Shown piece after piece: positions 10,661 through 20,308 of a DNA stretch of 64,000 nucleotides. The translations under genes and the position numbers were made by a program. Every line of letters starts with the position of its first letter. Within the stretch, counting starts at the first letter, position 1. The DNA comes from Janthinobacterium psychrotolerans (GTDB taxonomy: Bacteria; Pseudomonadota; Gammaproteobacteria; Burkholderiales; Burkholderiaceae_D). Below the pieces are notes generated by a model. The model did not search any database, was not told the DNA's origin, and worked only from the letters and a program-made list of their open reading frames with translations. The stretch covers positions 1 to 64,000 of the forward strand of contig NZ_LOCQ01000040.1 in the NCBI RefSeq assembly GCF_001677885.1. Reading direction: 5' to 3'.

Positions 10661-11403
10661 GCCGGGGCGCGTTCGCCAAGTTGCCCTCGTTTTGGGTGCG
10701 GCATCCGAAACACTTCCCCATAGGCGGCGAAGGCACGGTCCCGTACATCGATGAACTGGGAAACCAAGTCCATGTCGATGGGGGGTTGGCCATGCTCCAA
10801 TGGAGTCAGCACAAAGGCGGCGCCACGGCCGCCCTGCTGATCCTGTTCGCCCTCGCGGTCATCTCAAATAAAGCCCAACGCAAGGATGGTTTGCGTAAGG
10901 ACGAGACGATAGCGGCAACATATCCCGATATCCATGCAATGGTGCCGCTGTCCCGTAAGCTCATCTCGGATGGGTTGGAGCTGTTGGTGATGGTTAAGGC
11001 CATCACCAAGGTGCGCGACGGTCGTCGCAACCTCTTCACACTGAACGGTATCGATCAGAACGGACACTGGTGCGCACTGCCTCAATCGCACCTGCAGGAC
11101 GGTCAAGCGCAATTGCGGCGCCTGGGACATTTCGTCGACCAATTGCGCCGCCCCTCCTCCCTACACGCGCTCAAGCTGTACATGCTGATCCTGCACTTCC
11201 GCGATCGCCATACAAACTTTGCCTCGATCGGCTACGAGAAAATTCAGAGCTACACCGGTTTGCGCCGCAACGACATCAATACCGCAAAGAACCTCCTGGT
11301 CTCAATGGAATTGCTGCGGCTGGTGCGCGACGACGAACATGCGCGACGTCCCAGCGATCCACACCACAACCGCTATGCGGTGTGCGGGTTGAACGTCTCC
11401 TAA
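10657..11403 (+). CDS. Putative winged-helix DNA-binding protein, Rep-like
   Basis: The 248-aa soluble protein appears to hold two winged-helix-like segments. One lies around residues 80-130 (DETIAATYPDIHAMVPLS, then a strand pair KAITKVRDGRRNLFTL). The second is around 185-230 (YEKIQSYTGLRRNDINTAKN, then LVSMELLRLVRDD). Duplicated winged helices are a hallmark of Rep_3-type plasmid initiators, but I cannot identify the family. It is coupled by ATGA overlap to the 49-aa membrane protein and lies downstream of the TGAACTA repeats, which could be its binding sites. A transcriptional regulator is the main alternative. Confidence 0.5.
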   Translation: MSRGAFAKLPSFWVRHPKHFPIGGEGTVPYIDELGNQVHVDGGLAMLQWSQHKGGATAALLILFALAVISNKAQRKDGLRKDETIAATYPDIHAMVPLSRKLISDGLELLVMVKAITKVRDGRRNLFTLNGIDQNGHWCALPQSHLQDGQAQLRRLGHFVDQLRRPSSLHALKLYMLILHFRDRHTNFASIGYEKIQSYTGLRRNDINTAKNLLVSMELLRLVRDDEHARRPSDPHHNRYAVCGLNVS

Positions 11404-11742
11404 GTACGGTGAGTTTGGCGGTAGTACGATCTCGCCCTACAGAAGTTCGATCCGCCGTTACTACTCCAAAACAGTACTTTGATCAGGGTGCTACGTCAGT
11501 CATATCCCGTAGGAGATGCACAGCGCTTCGCTTACTCTGGCCAAGTCGGACCATCACCAACGTCGCGATTGCACATCGCCTGATTTCAAGTTATGATGAA
11601 TTCAAGGCGGTCCGCCTAAGTTCTGGTCAGCTTGAAACGGCATTCAACAACACTGCACCACCAAGCATCCAACCGTCAAACCATTCCGACTGTTCGATAG
11701 CGACAAAATGACCCGCGCGCCCGAACGCACTTGGAGAATGTT
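11404..11742. other. Intergenic stretch, nothing recognised
   Basis: I see no convincing coding frame, repeat or terminator here. A Shine-Dalgarno-like GGAG lies at its right edge before the ATG at 11743. Confidence 0.4.
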
Positions 11743-12453
11743 ATGACGAAGCTTATTAGCGTGGCATCCCACGCAGCATCAAAGTCCCTGGTCCAAGACG
11801 GCCAACCCATCAAGCGATCGCACATCCAGGAAGTATTAGTAGCCATTCTGGGTTACCAGACTTATGCAGCCTTCTCTGTCGAGGAAAACGACGAGAGCCT
11901 GGAGTATCATCTCGACGACGCCGAGATGCTGGTATTGAACCCTCCCGCGGGCGAGCGACGGGCCCATGCTCTTGACGTGGCAGCTCCGGGGCTGATTGCA
12001 GCGTGCATCGCCGCCTTGCAAGACGTGGCGCCTGTCCGAGTTTTCGCGGACCTCGACCACTTCTATGATGATTATGCCCGCGAGGAGTTAGTCGACACGA
12101 TCAACAACTCCGACGACGTGTCGGCCGCCATGTCGGAAACCAACGCCTATTTCGACTCCGATGCCAACTTGCCATATGAAACTCCCGCTACCGACGACTT
12201 GTGGGCAGCGCGGTCCGAGTGGTGCATCGAAGCCAGCGGCGACATGACGGGAGGACATGATACCGAAAGCGACCGTATGTTCGCTGGCGACACACTCAAC
12301 TGCCGCGGCAAGCTCAAATTCGACAAAGCGGGCCGAGCCGGGCTGATTTTCGTCGAATCTGACGGCTCAGCTGGCGTAGACGAGAGCTGGCGCGAACAGG
12401 ATTTTGAATACGACGAGGCCCAGGAGGCCGACTTGGGAATCCCCGAATTTTGA
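11743..12453 (+). CDS. Hypothetical acidic protein
   Basis: I chose ATG 11743 because GGAG sits seven bases upstream; a TTG at 11731 is in frame. The protein is 236 aa and strongly acidic in its C-terminal half. The N-terminus (SASHAASK-like helix, KRSHIQEVLVAILGYQTYAAF) resembles the short helical module found at the start of many plasmid- and island-encoded hypothetical proteins, where it is often described as glyoxalase-superfamily related. I do not know its function. It stands alone on the plus strand and converges with the 751-aa nuclease-like gene. Confidence 0.55.
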   Translation: MTKLISVASHAASKSLVQDGQPIKRSHIQEVLVAILGYQTYAAFSVEENDESLEYHLDDAEMLVLNPPAGERRAHALDVAAPGLIAACIAALQDVAPVRVFADLDHFYDDYAREELVDTINNSDDVSAAMSETNAYFDSDANLPYETPATDDLWAARSEWCIEASGDMTGGHDTESDRMFAGDTLNCRGKLKFDKAGRAGLIFVESDGSAGVDESWREQDFEYDEAQEADLGIPEF

Positions 12454-12567
12454 TCTTGGATTAGGGGCAGGAGGCGGCGGGACGAGATTTTATCAATCGT
12501 CGGCCCCGCCGCATGGTGCGGTTCAAGCACGGCCAACTACGAATTCCAGCGGGCCGACAAAGGAACT

Positions 12568-14790
12568 TCAGAGTGCGTCGACCTTTTGCTCCAGCAATTC
12601 GTTGCCGCTATCTGAGACCTTGGCGTCGTGAACTGTATTAAAGGACTCCTCAAGCCGACGGTCCATGTCCGAAAGATCCATCTCGAACTGCGCGAACTCC
12701 AGTCTGCGATCCTTGAGGGTGACTCCCCGAATGGCGGGGACCATAGCAGCGTGCTGCGTCTGGAGCACGGACTTCCCATCCAAATAGTCGAGCAGATCGA
12801 CAACATCAAAGGCCTCATTGCGCCAAAACCGGCAGAGTGATTTTCCAGCACCTCTTCCGACGTAGCCACGGACCAAGACGTTGATCAGTTCGTGCGCCTG
12901 TCGCACCGGATGAGGGCCGCAGTGGTAGCCGCTCAATGCTCGGTTGGCCGTCACGACACACGTGCGCACGCGCGCAGGCGTAGCGACTTCCCAACCTAAT
13001 GCCTTAAAAAGGCGGATCTGGTTGTTAGGATTCGCCAGCCATTGAGCGCGGATATCAAGTTGCGTCTCTCCCGTCAAGACCAGATCGTAGCTGTTGCGCA
13101 ACTCATGCGGTGAGCATGGGTGATAGGCGTTCTTACACTCGATGACGACGAGCACACCATCGCGATAGCAGAAGATATCGGTCTCGCGATCGCCGTCGAT
13201 ATTAAACTCGAAGCTCTCGCGCACAAGAAAGCCTGCCTCCCTCAACGCCGCTGCAACAGCCAGTTGCATCGGATCGTCGGCCGCCGCGATTGACTTCTTG
13301 ACCCCGCTGGCGTACATGACGCTGCGAACTAGGTTCGATTTGCTCACGATCGCTGGTGGAATGGCGATGTAATCGCCCGTAGGGTTCAGCGAGTGCACGA
13401 ACGGCCTGTATTGGAGATCGACGTAGAAGTTGGCGCCCGCCGTAGAGTTCTTCGTAGGTAGAGACAATAACGAGATCAGCTCCTGCGCCTTTTCCGGCGA
13501 CATCATAACCTGCAGCATCCTCCGCAAATCCGCGCTTTGTATAACCATTACCGTAGACTGCAGCGTCAGGACCCTGCGTGTCACCACGTTGTCCACTGTT
13601 TCCAACTTCTTACGGAACAAGGTGTCGACGAGGTTGAACAGCCGCTGCGCCTTGAACAGATCCATGATGGAAAGGTGCTCGCTGACCTGCAGGGTAGCAC
13701 TATTGGGCGACTGGAAGTTGTCGATCATGGCGCCTTGGAAAAGAGGGAACTCCTCCCGGAACGGAGCGTCGAAATTCAAGAAATCAATCAACGGCGGAAG
13801 TTCTGGCAACGCAATTACGAACCGCGCGAACGGCTTTTCCTTGAGCATTACACACTCCAGCAGGCCAGCATCGAGGAACACCGACAACCCCTCCTGGAAG
13901 GATGGCAGCATCGGCCGATCCTCATCTAAATCCTGCATGAACGAAGCCACGCGAACCAGCCCCTGGAGATCGGTCTGGACATAACCCAGCCGGACAGATC
14001 TTTCGAACTCAGGATCGATGGCAGATACCAGTACCCCGGCGTGATTTGCTATCGCTTTGTACGGCAGGCCATCGAGCAAAACCTCCGCGTCGATGAGTTC
14101 GTTGATTCTCACGGCGTCCACCAGCAGGCTGGAATAGATTCCCTCATGCGGCGATGCGGCGTGGTCATCGGTCAAGTTCCACATCCGTGCGCCGATGCCG
14201 ACGTCGTCCCGCAGGATCATATAGAGCCGAGAGAACGCTGATGCGAGATCGGTAGCGCTCCAACGCAGCAGATGGCTTTCGTCGACTTTGTCGCTACCGA
14301 TCCAGTCGACGGAGAACGAGTAATTGACGCTCGCCAGCAAGGTCTTGAGGGCCGCGCCTTTGCGCGTCTTCAAACGGTCGACGATGCTCCGGTGGATCTG
14401 CCTCGCGGGTCTCGCGAGCTCCAGCAGCGCCTGCACGGATTCGAGGTACTGGATCTGCTCATGGGGTAGGGGCGCTGCCACCGACAGATCGAGCGCCGCC
14501 GCTACGATTTTCTTCAGGCAGGCGCCGTCAAATCCGTAGCGCGATGCACGGAACAGGCCATCGTTGCGCATGCGTGCAAGCCAAACACTCCCATCGAGAC
14601 GCAGGAGCGCTAGCACGGATGCCCCAGCATTGCGACGGTCATTTGCGGCAATCTGCTCCGGCAGGAGTTTGTACAGCGCCTTCGACTCTTTGTTGGTGGC
14701 GACGGGGACAGACATGGCAAGGGCACCAGCAGCCATGGCAGCAAGGCTCGGTTCGTTCAAGAGCTCGGCAATAAATTCGGACAGGTTCAA
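12568..14790 (-). CDS. Large protein with PD-(D/E)xK nuclease-like domain
   Basis: About 740 aa. I prefer the TTG at 14790, preceded by AAAGAGA; an upstream TTG at 14823 would add eleven residues. Most of the protein is helical with no motif I recognise. At roughly residues 537-553 the motif RETDIFCYRDGVLVVIECKN appears: D and ECK separated by a beta turn, the arrangement of a PD-(D/E)xK (NERD/restriction-endonuclease-like) active site. A P-rich segment (YHPCSPHEL) and a further domain of about 185 residues follow. The context of mobile-island genes and a large helical scaffold suggests a DNA-targeting defence or repair role, which is inference. It is a monocistronic gene facing the integrase module. 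Confidence 0.6.
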   Translation of the reverse strand: MNLSEFIAELLNEPSLAAMAAGALAMSVPVATNKESKALYKLLPEQIAANDRRNAGASVLALLRLDGSVWLARMRNDGLFRASRYGFDGACLKKIVAAALDLSVAAPLPHEQIQYLESVQALLELARPARQIHRSIVDRLKTRKGAALKTLLASVNYSFSVDWIGSDKVDESHLLRWSATDLASAFSRLYMILRDDVGIGARMWNLTDDHAASPHEGIYSSLLVDAVRINELIDAEVLLDGLPYKAIANHAGVLVSAIDPEFERSVRLGYVQTDLQGLVRVASFMQDLDEDRPMLPSFQEGLSVFLDAGLLECVMLKEKPFARFVIALPELPPLIDFLNFDAPFREEFPLFQGAMIDNFQSPNSATLQVSEHLSIMDLFKAQRLFNLVDTLFRKKLETVDNVVTRRVLTLQSTVMVIQSADLRRMLQVMMSPEKAQELISLLSLPTKNSTAGANFYVDLQYRPFVHSLNPTGDYIAIPPAIVSKSNLVRSVMYASGVKKSIAAADDPMQLAVAAALREAGFLVRESFEFNIDGDRETDIFCYRDGVLVVIECKNAYHPCSPHELRNSYDLVLTGETQLDIRAQWLANPNNQIRLFKALGWEVATPARVRTCVVTANRALSGYHCGPHPVRQAHELINVLVRGYVGRGAGKSLCRFWRNEAFDVVDLLDYLDGKSVLQTQHAAMVPAIRGVTLKDRRLEFAQFEMDLSDMDRRLEESFNTVHDAKVSDSGNELLEQKVDAL

Positions 14791-15145
14791 CAGTGTCTCT
14801 TTTCTACCCAATGGGTGCAACAATGCAAATAGGGAATCAGGCGCTTTGCCTGGTCATGCAAAACATCAGCGATTCCTACAAAGGACTCTCGGAGTTATCA
14901 TACGATAAATATTGGTCTGTAGTATTATTTTCTCAGAAACGCTGATAGCCTTGCAGCCGCCGGTTTATCTCAGCGTCGGCGCAGTCGATTTTGAGGGAGA
15001 TGCTATGTCGATCCCCTGCTAATTCACCACGCTAGTGAGGACGAACGTTTGGTTTTGTCCAAAGGCCCAAGTGCGCGGCGAACTGGTAAATCCAAGACTG
15101 TCAGTAGCATTAAAAAGCCGCCAACAGCCCGTACAACCACCGCCC
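14791..15145. other. Intergenic stretch between nuclease-like gene and recombinase
   Basis: There is no convincing gene. A small dyad TTATC-ATAC-GATAA lies near 14899-14912. No integrase-like attachment core could be defined from the sequence alone. Confidence 0.35.
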
Positions 15146-16933
15146 TCACTCTCTTCTTGCCGGATCATTTCTGTAAAGCAGGCTAGCCGCCTCCGCCAGA
15201 CGCTTCTCCCGCGCCCGAACATACACTGCCGTTGTATCTGCACTGGCGTGGCCGAGAATTTCTTGCACCACATACAGTTCCACACCGCCCTCCACCGCCA
15301 ACATGCCGAACGTGTGCCGGAAGGCATGCGGCGTGGCCTCGATCAGCGCAAACATATCTCCTGATGACAGCTCCGCTTCGGCACCAACCGCCTGCAGATC
15401 GTCGTGCACGCGCCGCAAGGCCCCTGTGACGACATCGTACAGCGCTCCTGCCGTGTAGCCACGGTGGCCCGCCGTTCCTACACCATGGCGTGCCAGCGCC
15501 GCCGGCGTGGCCGGTATGACCAAGGGAGACAACAGCGGGCGATCATCGCAGGCCTGGTCAAAATCCGCCCCCAGATCAGCCCAGTGCGCGCGCACCGCGT
15601 CAATAGTGCGGGGACTGACGGGCAGCACCCGCCTCTTCCTGCCTTTACCCAGCACCTTCAGCATCCAGATGCCTGGCACATGACGACTGGGTGTGAGCGC
15701 GTTGCGGCGGGCTGATACAGCTTCCGCGCGACGCAAACCCGAATCGCCCATCAGCAGCAGCATCGCAAGGGCGATCCGGTCCCGTCCTCCGTCGGCTTGC
15801 TGGGCGCGTCGTTCGAGCGCCGCGATCAATACTTCCCAGGCCTCGGCCGTCAACGCCTTGTCGACCTGGATCGGATCGGTCTCGATATCGACCACGGGAT
15901 CCTTGACCGCCAGCCAGGGATTGCCTCCCAGGTAGCGCACGCGCGCCAGATACTCGAACGCGGCGCGCAGGATTTGCACCGTCTGCTTTTGCGAGGCCGG
16001 CGACATCGCCTGGTCGGAGAACGGGCGCCAACGGCGGCTGGTGCGCGGCGCGCGCGGGCCGCAGAAGCTCGCCGTCGGCATGGCCAGGAACCGCACGTAA
16101 GCCTGGCATTCATCGACCAGCAACGACGAGATCGGCTTGCAGACGATCAGCGCGCTCCACAGCACGAGACGCTCCAACTCGCGCCGGTACGCGCGCAGCG
16201 TGTGCGGCTGGCCCTCGTACCGCGCGAGGTAGCACTCGATTGCCTCCAGGTCGTTTGTGGCGCTGATGAAGCAAAACCGCTCGGCGCGATTGATCCCACG
16301 GCTGCCGTCGTAAAGTGCAGGAAGAGTGAATGTCCCAAGAGGTGGCAGCGTTCCATTGCCAGCATCAAGCACTGGCAGATCGTCGCGCATTACAAGCGCG
16401 CGCGTATCCGTATCGATGGAGCCAAGCGTTTCGGCATGGCGTTGCAGCCAGCGCGCCAGCACTTCGGCGCGGCCGAACCCGACGCGCGGGACCGCTCGCC
16501 ACCAGGTCGGCCCGCGCACCTGCATCATCGCCACCAATTCGCCGAGGGTGTGCACACCCTCACCGCGCAGCGCGGCCGTCAGCCGCGGCCGAAACCATCG
16601 CCCTATCGCGTCATCCGGCATGGGGACCGGTTCCGGCAGGTCAGCCGCCTGTACCAGGATGGCGAGCGCCTTGACCGAGATCGTCCCGCCACGCCGTGCG
16701 TTTTGAAGAATGTCTGCGAACGCCGGATTGTGGCCGATCGCGCGTTCGACCAGCTCGTCGCGCATGTGGATCAGGAATCGTTCGAGTCCCTGTTGCACCT
16801 GAAAGCTGTCTTCCTGGTAGTACAGGTCGGCGATGCGCTGAATGGGCACTTTTTGAACAAAAGCGCGCAGTGCCGTGTAATCGGTCCGGTTGTAGGCGAT
16901 CGGCGGGATCACGACCTGGGTGTTTTGCGCCAT
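15146..16933 (-). CDS. Tyrosine recombinase / site-specific integrase
   Basis: The 595-aa tyrosine recombinase has a long N-terminal region (about 210 residues) before the core-binding domain, larger than phage integrases. Catalytic residues are all visible: R401 in SGLRRAE, K430 in LGKGRKR, H536 and R539 in PHAFRH, H562 in LGHAS and nucleophile Y571 in TAVYVR. It should cut and rejoin DNA at short inverted sites. The ATG directly follows the TAA of the upstream DUF4209 gene with no gap, so the two are translationally coupled. A 28-bp dif-like palindrome lies upstream of the pair. Similar proteins occur on plasmids and genomic islands; whether this one moves an element or resolves dimers cannot be told here. 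Confidence 0.9.
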   Translation of the reverse strand: MAQNTQVVIPPIAYNRTDYTALRAFVQKVPIQRIADLYYQEDSFQVQQGLERFLIHMRDELVERAIGHNPAFADILQNARRGGTISVKALAILVQAADLPEPVPMPDDAIGRWFRPRLTAALRGEGVHTLGELVAMMQVRGPTWWRAVPRVGFGRAEVLARWLQRHAETLGSIDTDTRALVMRDDLPVLDAGNGTLPPLGTFTLPALYDGSRGINRAERFCFISATNDLEAIECYLARYEGQPHTLRAYRRELERLVLWSALIVCKPISSLLVDECQAYVRFLAMPTASFCGPRAPRTSRRWRPFSDQAMSPASQKQTVQILRAAFEYLARVRYLGGNPWLAVKDPVVDIETDPIQVDKALTAEAWEVLIAALERRAQQADGGRDRIALAMLLLMGDSGLRRAEAVSARRNALTPSRHVPGIWMLKVLGKGRKRRVLPVSPRTIDAVRAHWADLGADFDQACDDRPLLSPLVIPATPAALARHGVGTAGHRGYTAGALYDVVTGALRRVHDDLQAVGAEAELSSGDMFALIEATPHAFRHTFGMLAVEGGVELYVVQEILGHASADTTAVYVRAREKRLAEAASLLYRNDPARRE

Positions 16934-18799
16934 TTAGCCGCCTGCGTTCGCCGGGTGGCCGGGGGCCGTTGAATCAGCGGTACCGGCCGGGCGCTCCATC
17001 GCGGCGCACTGCTCCACCACCAGGCGCAGCACCAGCCACCAGAGATAGATGCCGTATGGTCCCTTGACCAGGCTCTCGTCGGCCAGGCCGTGAGCCACCA
17101 TATTGCGCAGATTCGGTCCTGATGGATCGCACATCAGCGCGCGTATCGTAAAGGTCAGGTCAACATCGAATGCGTCACGCATTTCATGACGCTCGATTAG
17201 ATTAGACAAGCCAATCTCGGTATCGAGACCAGCCGCGTCATGGGTCGTGGTCAGCGCGCCGGCTGCTTTCAGCTTCATGCGGACGATATGTTCAAACTGC
17301 GGCACAAGGATGTGCACCGCCTGCACGAAATCACCACACCAGCCGGCGTGCAGCCCTTGGGCGACCAACGCAGCACGCTCGATTGGAACCAGAGGTGCTC
17401 TGTTGGCCAGCGCCTCAAACGTTCCGAGGTCGAAATGCATTTCCCGCCACATGGTCTCCAGTGCCGGCAGGATCATACCTATTACCGTGGTGGTACACAG
17501 CAGATGGCATGCCTGAGTGGCCTCGGCCAGCACCTGGGCATCACCACCCTCACCATCCACACCGACGCCGGGCCGCCGGGCGACGGCCCGGCCGTCATTG
17601 GCCAGTACCACCGAATCGAATAGTCTACTGATACGCCCTGTTGGCAGCGGCCGCTCAGATGCCGCAATCAACTGTGCACGGTTCGGTAGCGCATGAATCC
17701 GGGTCAGTGCCCATAGCGCGCCGAATGGCGACCGGCCCTGCACGCGATCCCGGGCTTTTGCGGCAAAAGGCGACAGGTCGAATACGTGCTCGAACGATTC
17801 CATTTCGTTCAGGGCCTCACGCCCGGCCGCATCCTGCTGCGCGCGCACTGCGGCGATCATGGTATTAACCTGATGCTCTTCCCGGTACGCGCCCGGCACC
17901 GCGCGATACATCTCGATCGCTTTGGCATACCAATATTTTCGAGTGATCGCGGCGGCGGCGGCGCCGCCGATCGCCGCCATGATTTGGCCGACCAGGACCA
18001 GCATGGCAGCTTCGCGCGGGGCACCGGCGGGCGCTCGCGTAAACCACCGTGCCGCCGCTTCGGCATATTCCAGTGCATCGGTATAGCTGCCCTCTCGGCG
18101 CCCAACTTCGGCCTGCGCCGCCAATCGCTCACCGATCTCCTCAGCGTGGGTGCGCCCGGCATCTTCCGCCCACATTGGCCCGAGATACGACAACGACATG
18201 TGGCCAGGTAGGGCGACGGCATTGCGAAATGCCTGCAATAAGCTGGCCTCGATCAGCGTGCCCCGCCCAGTATCGCGGATCCCCCGCGCCAGCTGCAGCG
18301 CACGCCGCCATCCATCGCGGCCCGACAGCAGCCAGCTATCGTCGTCGAGCGGAAGCTGGCAGTAGGTATCGATGGCCAAGTGAGCGAAACGAATCCCGCG
18401 TCGTCGATCGCGCAGCCAGACGAGGTCGGCCACGCGCGCCTTTAACAGGATGTTCTCAGCGCCATCGACGAACTCTGATAATGATGCGATCTCGTCGGTT
18501 GTCAGGTCCTCAGGCATGAATCCACGTCGGCCGTCAGGCGCTTTCCACTCCGGCATAAATGGCGCCCTCTTGTTGTCCGATTCCAGCTGCAGCGAGCAGA
18601 TCCTGGCGAGCAGGATCAGCGCGCGCTCCCGGGTGTAATGCCCCTCCCGTTGCGCCGTGCGGATCTCCAGGTTCAGTTCCGTCAACATCCCAAGGTACCA
18701 AGGCTCAGGATCCCGCGCGAAGGCCTGCTGATAGCCGCAGCTGGCCAGGTCGTCGGCCGTGAGCGGCGACGCTGGCGATATGGAAGGGGCGGTAGTCAT
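16934..18799 (-). CDS. DUF4209 domain protein (HEPN-like RNxxxHG motif)
   Basis: About 621 aa from ATG 18799, which has AGGAG about ten bases upstream; an ATG at 18847 lacks a ribosome-binding site. The protein is almost all helical. Near the C-terminus it carries NLRNMVAHG, which matches the RNxxxHG signature described for DUF4209 and resembles the RNxxxH catalytic motif of HEPN RNases. It is coupled directly to the recombinase (TAA followed by ATG). HEPN proteins are common toxins or RNase effectors in anti-phage systems; an RNase role here is inference. Pairing with a recombinase is unusual and may reflect a mobile defence cassette. Confidence 0.7.
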   Translation of the reverse strand: MTTAPSISPASPLTADDLASCGYQQAFARDPEPWYLGMLTELNLEIRTAQREGHYTRERALILLARICSLQLESDNKRAPFMPEWKAPDGRRGFMPEDLTTDEIASLSEFVDGAENILLKARVADLVWLRDRRRGIRFAHLAIDTYCQLPLDDDSWLLSGRDGWRRALQLARGIRDTGRGTLIEASLLQAFRNAVALPGHMSLSYLGPMWAEDAGRTHAEEIGERLAAQAEVGRREGSYTDALEYAEAAARWFTRAPAGAPREAAMLVLVGQIMAAIGGAAAAAITRKYWYAKAIEMYRAVPGAYREEHQVNTMIAAVRAQQDAAGREALNEMESFEHVFDLSPFAAKARDRVQGRSPFGALWALTRIHALPNRAQLIAASERPLPTGRISRLFDSVVLANDGRAVARRPGVGVDGEGGDAQVLAEATQACHLLCTTTVIGMILPALETMWREMHFDLGTFEALANRAPLVPIERAALVAQGLHAGWCGDFVQAVHILVPQFEHIVRMKLKAAGALTTTHDAAGLDTEIGLSNLIERHEMRDAFDVDLTFTIRALMCDPSGPNLRNMVAHGLADESLVKGPYGIYLWWLVLRLVVEQCAAMERPAGTADSTAPGHPANAGG

Positions 18800-19116
18800 G
18801 GCGGCGTTGCTCCTGGGTGATCCGGACTGAGGGACGGCGCCCGGCATGGCGTGTAATGGGTGGCCCCATAAATATGGGGGTTTACCCGGCCATCATACCT
18901 GTTTCACGCGCAAAAAGAGTAATAATCTTTCCGTGATAATACGGATTATCACGGAAGGGCAGGCCCATCCGATGCGCTCGTTCGCGTGTGACAGCTGCTT
19001 GCCGAGCTCCTGGGCGGTATATTGGACCGTGACCTGATTCTCGTCTGGCCCGCCTTCGGCAACAGGCGCCCTCCTCTGCCTCTGGCCGGCCATTACCGGT
19101 GACTGGTGCGCATCCG
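18800..19116. other. Upstream region of DUF4209-recombinase operon
   Basis: Contains the dif-like palindrome at 18929-18956. A minus-strand frame reads across much of it and would have continued into the right flank before the transposon inserted (joined frame around MAGQRQRRAPV), but I do not recognise a product. Confidence 0.4.
18929..18956. promoter_or_regulatory. 28-bp dif-like palindrome, possible recombination core site
   Basis: Perfect 12-bp arms TTCCGTGATAAT and ATTATCACGGAA flank ACGG. Read as 11-6-11 it gives TTCCGTGATAA / TACGGA / TTATCACGGAA, the geometry of XerC/XerD (dif) and pdif sites, and TTAT is the usual start of a XerD half-site. It lies 130 bp upstream of the DUF4209-recombinase operon. 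It could instead be an operator. Confidence 0.5.
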
Positions 19117-19121
19117 CTCTA
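19117..19121. repeat. Target-site duplication, left copy (CTCTA)
   Basis: CTCTA directly abuts the left inverted repeat and is repeated exactly at 38328-38332 after the right one. Five-base duplications are the normal product of Tn3-family insertion. Confidence 0.92.
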
Positions 19122-19159
19122 GGGAAGAACACAGGATTCGGAAAAAATCGGGCGCTAAG
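19122..19159 (+). repeat. Left terminal inverted repeat of Tn3-family transposon
   Basis: 38 bp starting GGGAAGAACACAGG and ending GGGCGCTAAG. It matches the reverse complement of 38290-38327 except for one base (A for G at position 4), and the TAAG inner end is typical of Tn3-family repeats. Confidence 0.95.
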
Positions 19160-19658
19160 GCAACGTGTCCTTCAATGTAGGACCGCTTTCGACCCAAAGC
19201 AGCCGTTCGCATCAATGCGATCCTTTTCATTCTGCTGTCGCCTAAACGACTAGGTAGGGTTGCTTTAAGCCTGTAAGCCGCGGTTATGCGCACCAGGGAA
19301 ATTCCGCGCTGCGCTCAACAACGCGACAGAACCTACACTTTGCGGTAAGCGCCAAGGTTGGCATGCGCACCAAGGTGGAGCGCCTGGCCCTGCCGAGGTA
19401 ATATGCCAAGGTTCCTCTTTCTCCCCCGTCCACTCGTTTGCGGCCGGCAGATCCTTTTCACCATCCCTTCGCCACGCGGCTTTGCTGCGGTGATCGGAGT
19501 GGACGTTGCGCAAGCATGCTGCGTCCGGCCCGACTACCTGGTGTTCCCAGCAGCATCACTAATAATTATGGCGCGCAGGACTATCGCTTCGACTTGACAT
19601 CGAGTGGCGACCAAATTCAAGAGCGCACGTTCTTATCTGCCGCAACGCCGCATCAAAG
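19160..19658. other. Transposon left-end spacer without a clear gene
   Basis: About 500 bp between the left repeat and the cytochrome gene. No frame has a family match I recognise. It may hold degraded host sequence captured with the cargo. Confidence 0.45.
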
Positions 19659-20297
19659 TTACTGCGCCAGGACGTAATGCGCCAAAGCCATCGCCTCGGT
19701 CTCGCTCAGTTGGGCGAATGCTGGCATCGGTACAGGCCCCCATTTGCCGGCGCCGCCTGCCCGAATATTGTGCGCTACCAATGACTCTGCGTTTGCCTTT
19801 CCCTTGTATTTAGCAACCACTTCCTTGAATGCCGGCCCGACGATTTTCTTGTCGATCGAATGACATCCCGTGCAGGCATTTGTGGCAAGCAGCGCTTTTG
19901 TGTCGGTTGCGGCGGCGGTCCCGACCGTCCGTGCCACGGCAGCTGGCTTTACCGCTGCTGTCGCAGTCGGAATTGCGGTACTGCGCTCGGCCCCGTAGGT
20001 CTTGACCAGATAATCAACGATGTCCGGGATATCCGCATCGGGAAATTGTGCGCCGAACGGTTTCTTCATCTTTTTCACGGTCGCATCCCAGTAGCCGCGA
20101 GGCGACGTCGTTGGCTGCGACTGGATATAATGGACTGAATGACATGTCATGCAGTTGCGCTGGGCCAGCGCATATCCCGGCAAATCGCTGGGTTTGAAGA
20201 CAGCAGTTTCAGGCGGAAGCTGAATGTCGAGGGCGAAAGCTGGGGCCGCAGCCATCAGGCCGATGGTGAACAGAGAACAAATCAGTGGATGTTTCAA
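19659..20297 (-). CDS. Dihaem c-type cytochrome, partner of sulfite-oxidase-type enzyme
   Basis: I chose TTG 20297: AAGGGG sits just upstream and the N-terminus then reads as a signal peptide (MKHPLICSLFTIGLMAAAPAFA) of 22 or 23 residues. The mature protein has two haem-binding motifs, CMTCH at 49-53 and CTGCH at 142-146, joined by an Ala/Pro/Thr-rich linker. The first half resembles SorB-type sulfite dehydrogenase cytochromes and the second a class I cytochrome c551/552, so this looks like a fusion of the two. It would carry electrons from the molybdoenzyme in the periplasm. Its start lies 11 bp after the stop of that enzyme, so the two form one operon. Confidence 0.85.
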   Translation of the reverse strand: MKHPLICSLFTIGLMAAAPAFALDIQLPPETAVFKPSDLPGYALAQRNCMTCHSVHYIQSQPTTSPRGYWDATVKKMKKPFGAQFPDADIPDIVDYLVKTYGAERSTAIPTATAAVKPAAVARTVGTAAATDTKALLATNACTGCHSIDKKIVGPAFKEVVAKYKGKANAESLVAHNIRAGGAGKWGPVPMPAFAQLSETEAMALAHYVLAQ

Positions 20298-20308
20298 TTT
20301 TGTTCCCC

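Noticed and set aside
14890..14920. TTATC-ATAC-GATAA dyad considered as a second core site for the recombinase
   Set aside because: Half-sites do not match those at 18929 and the arms are only five bases.
15797..16972. Long plus-strand ORF of 391 aa opposite the recombinase gene
   Set aside because: It is antisense to the recombinase, whose catalytic residues are all present; high GC creates long shadow frames here.
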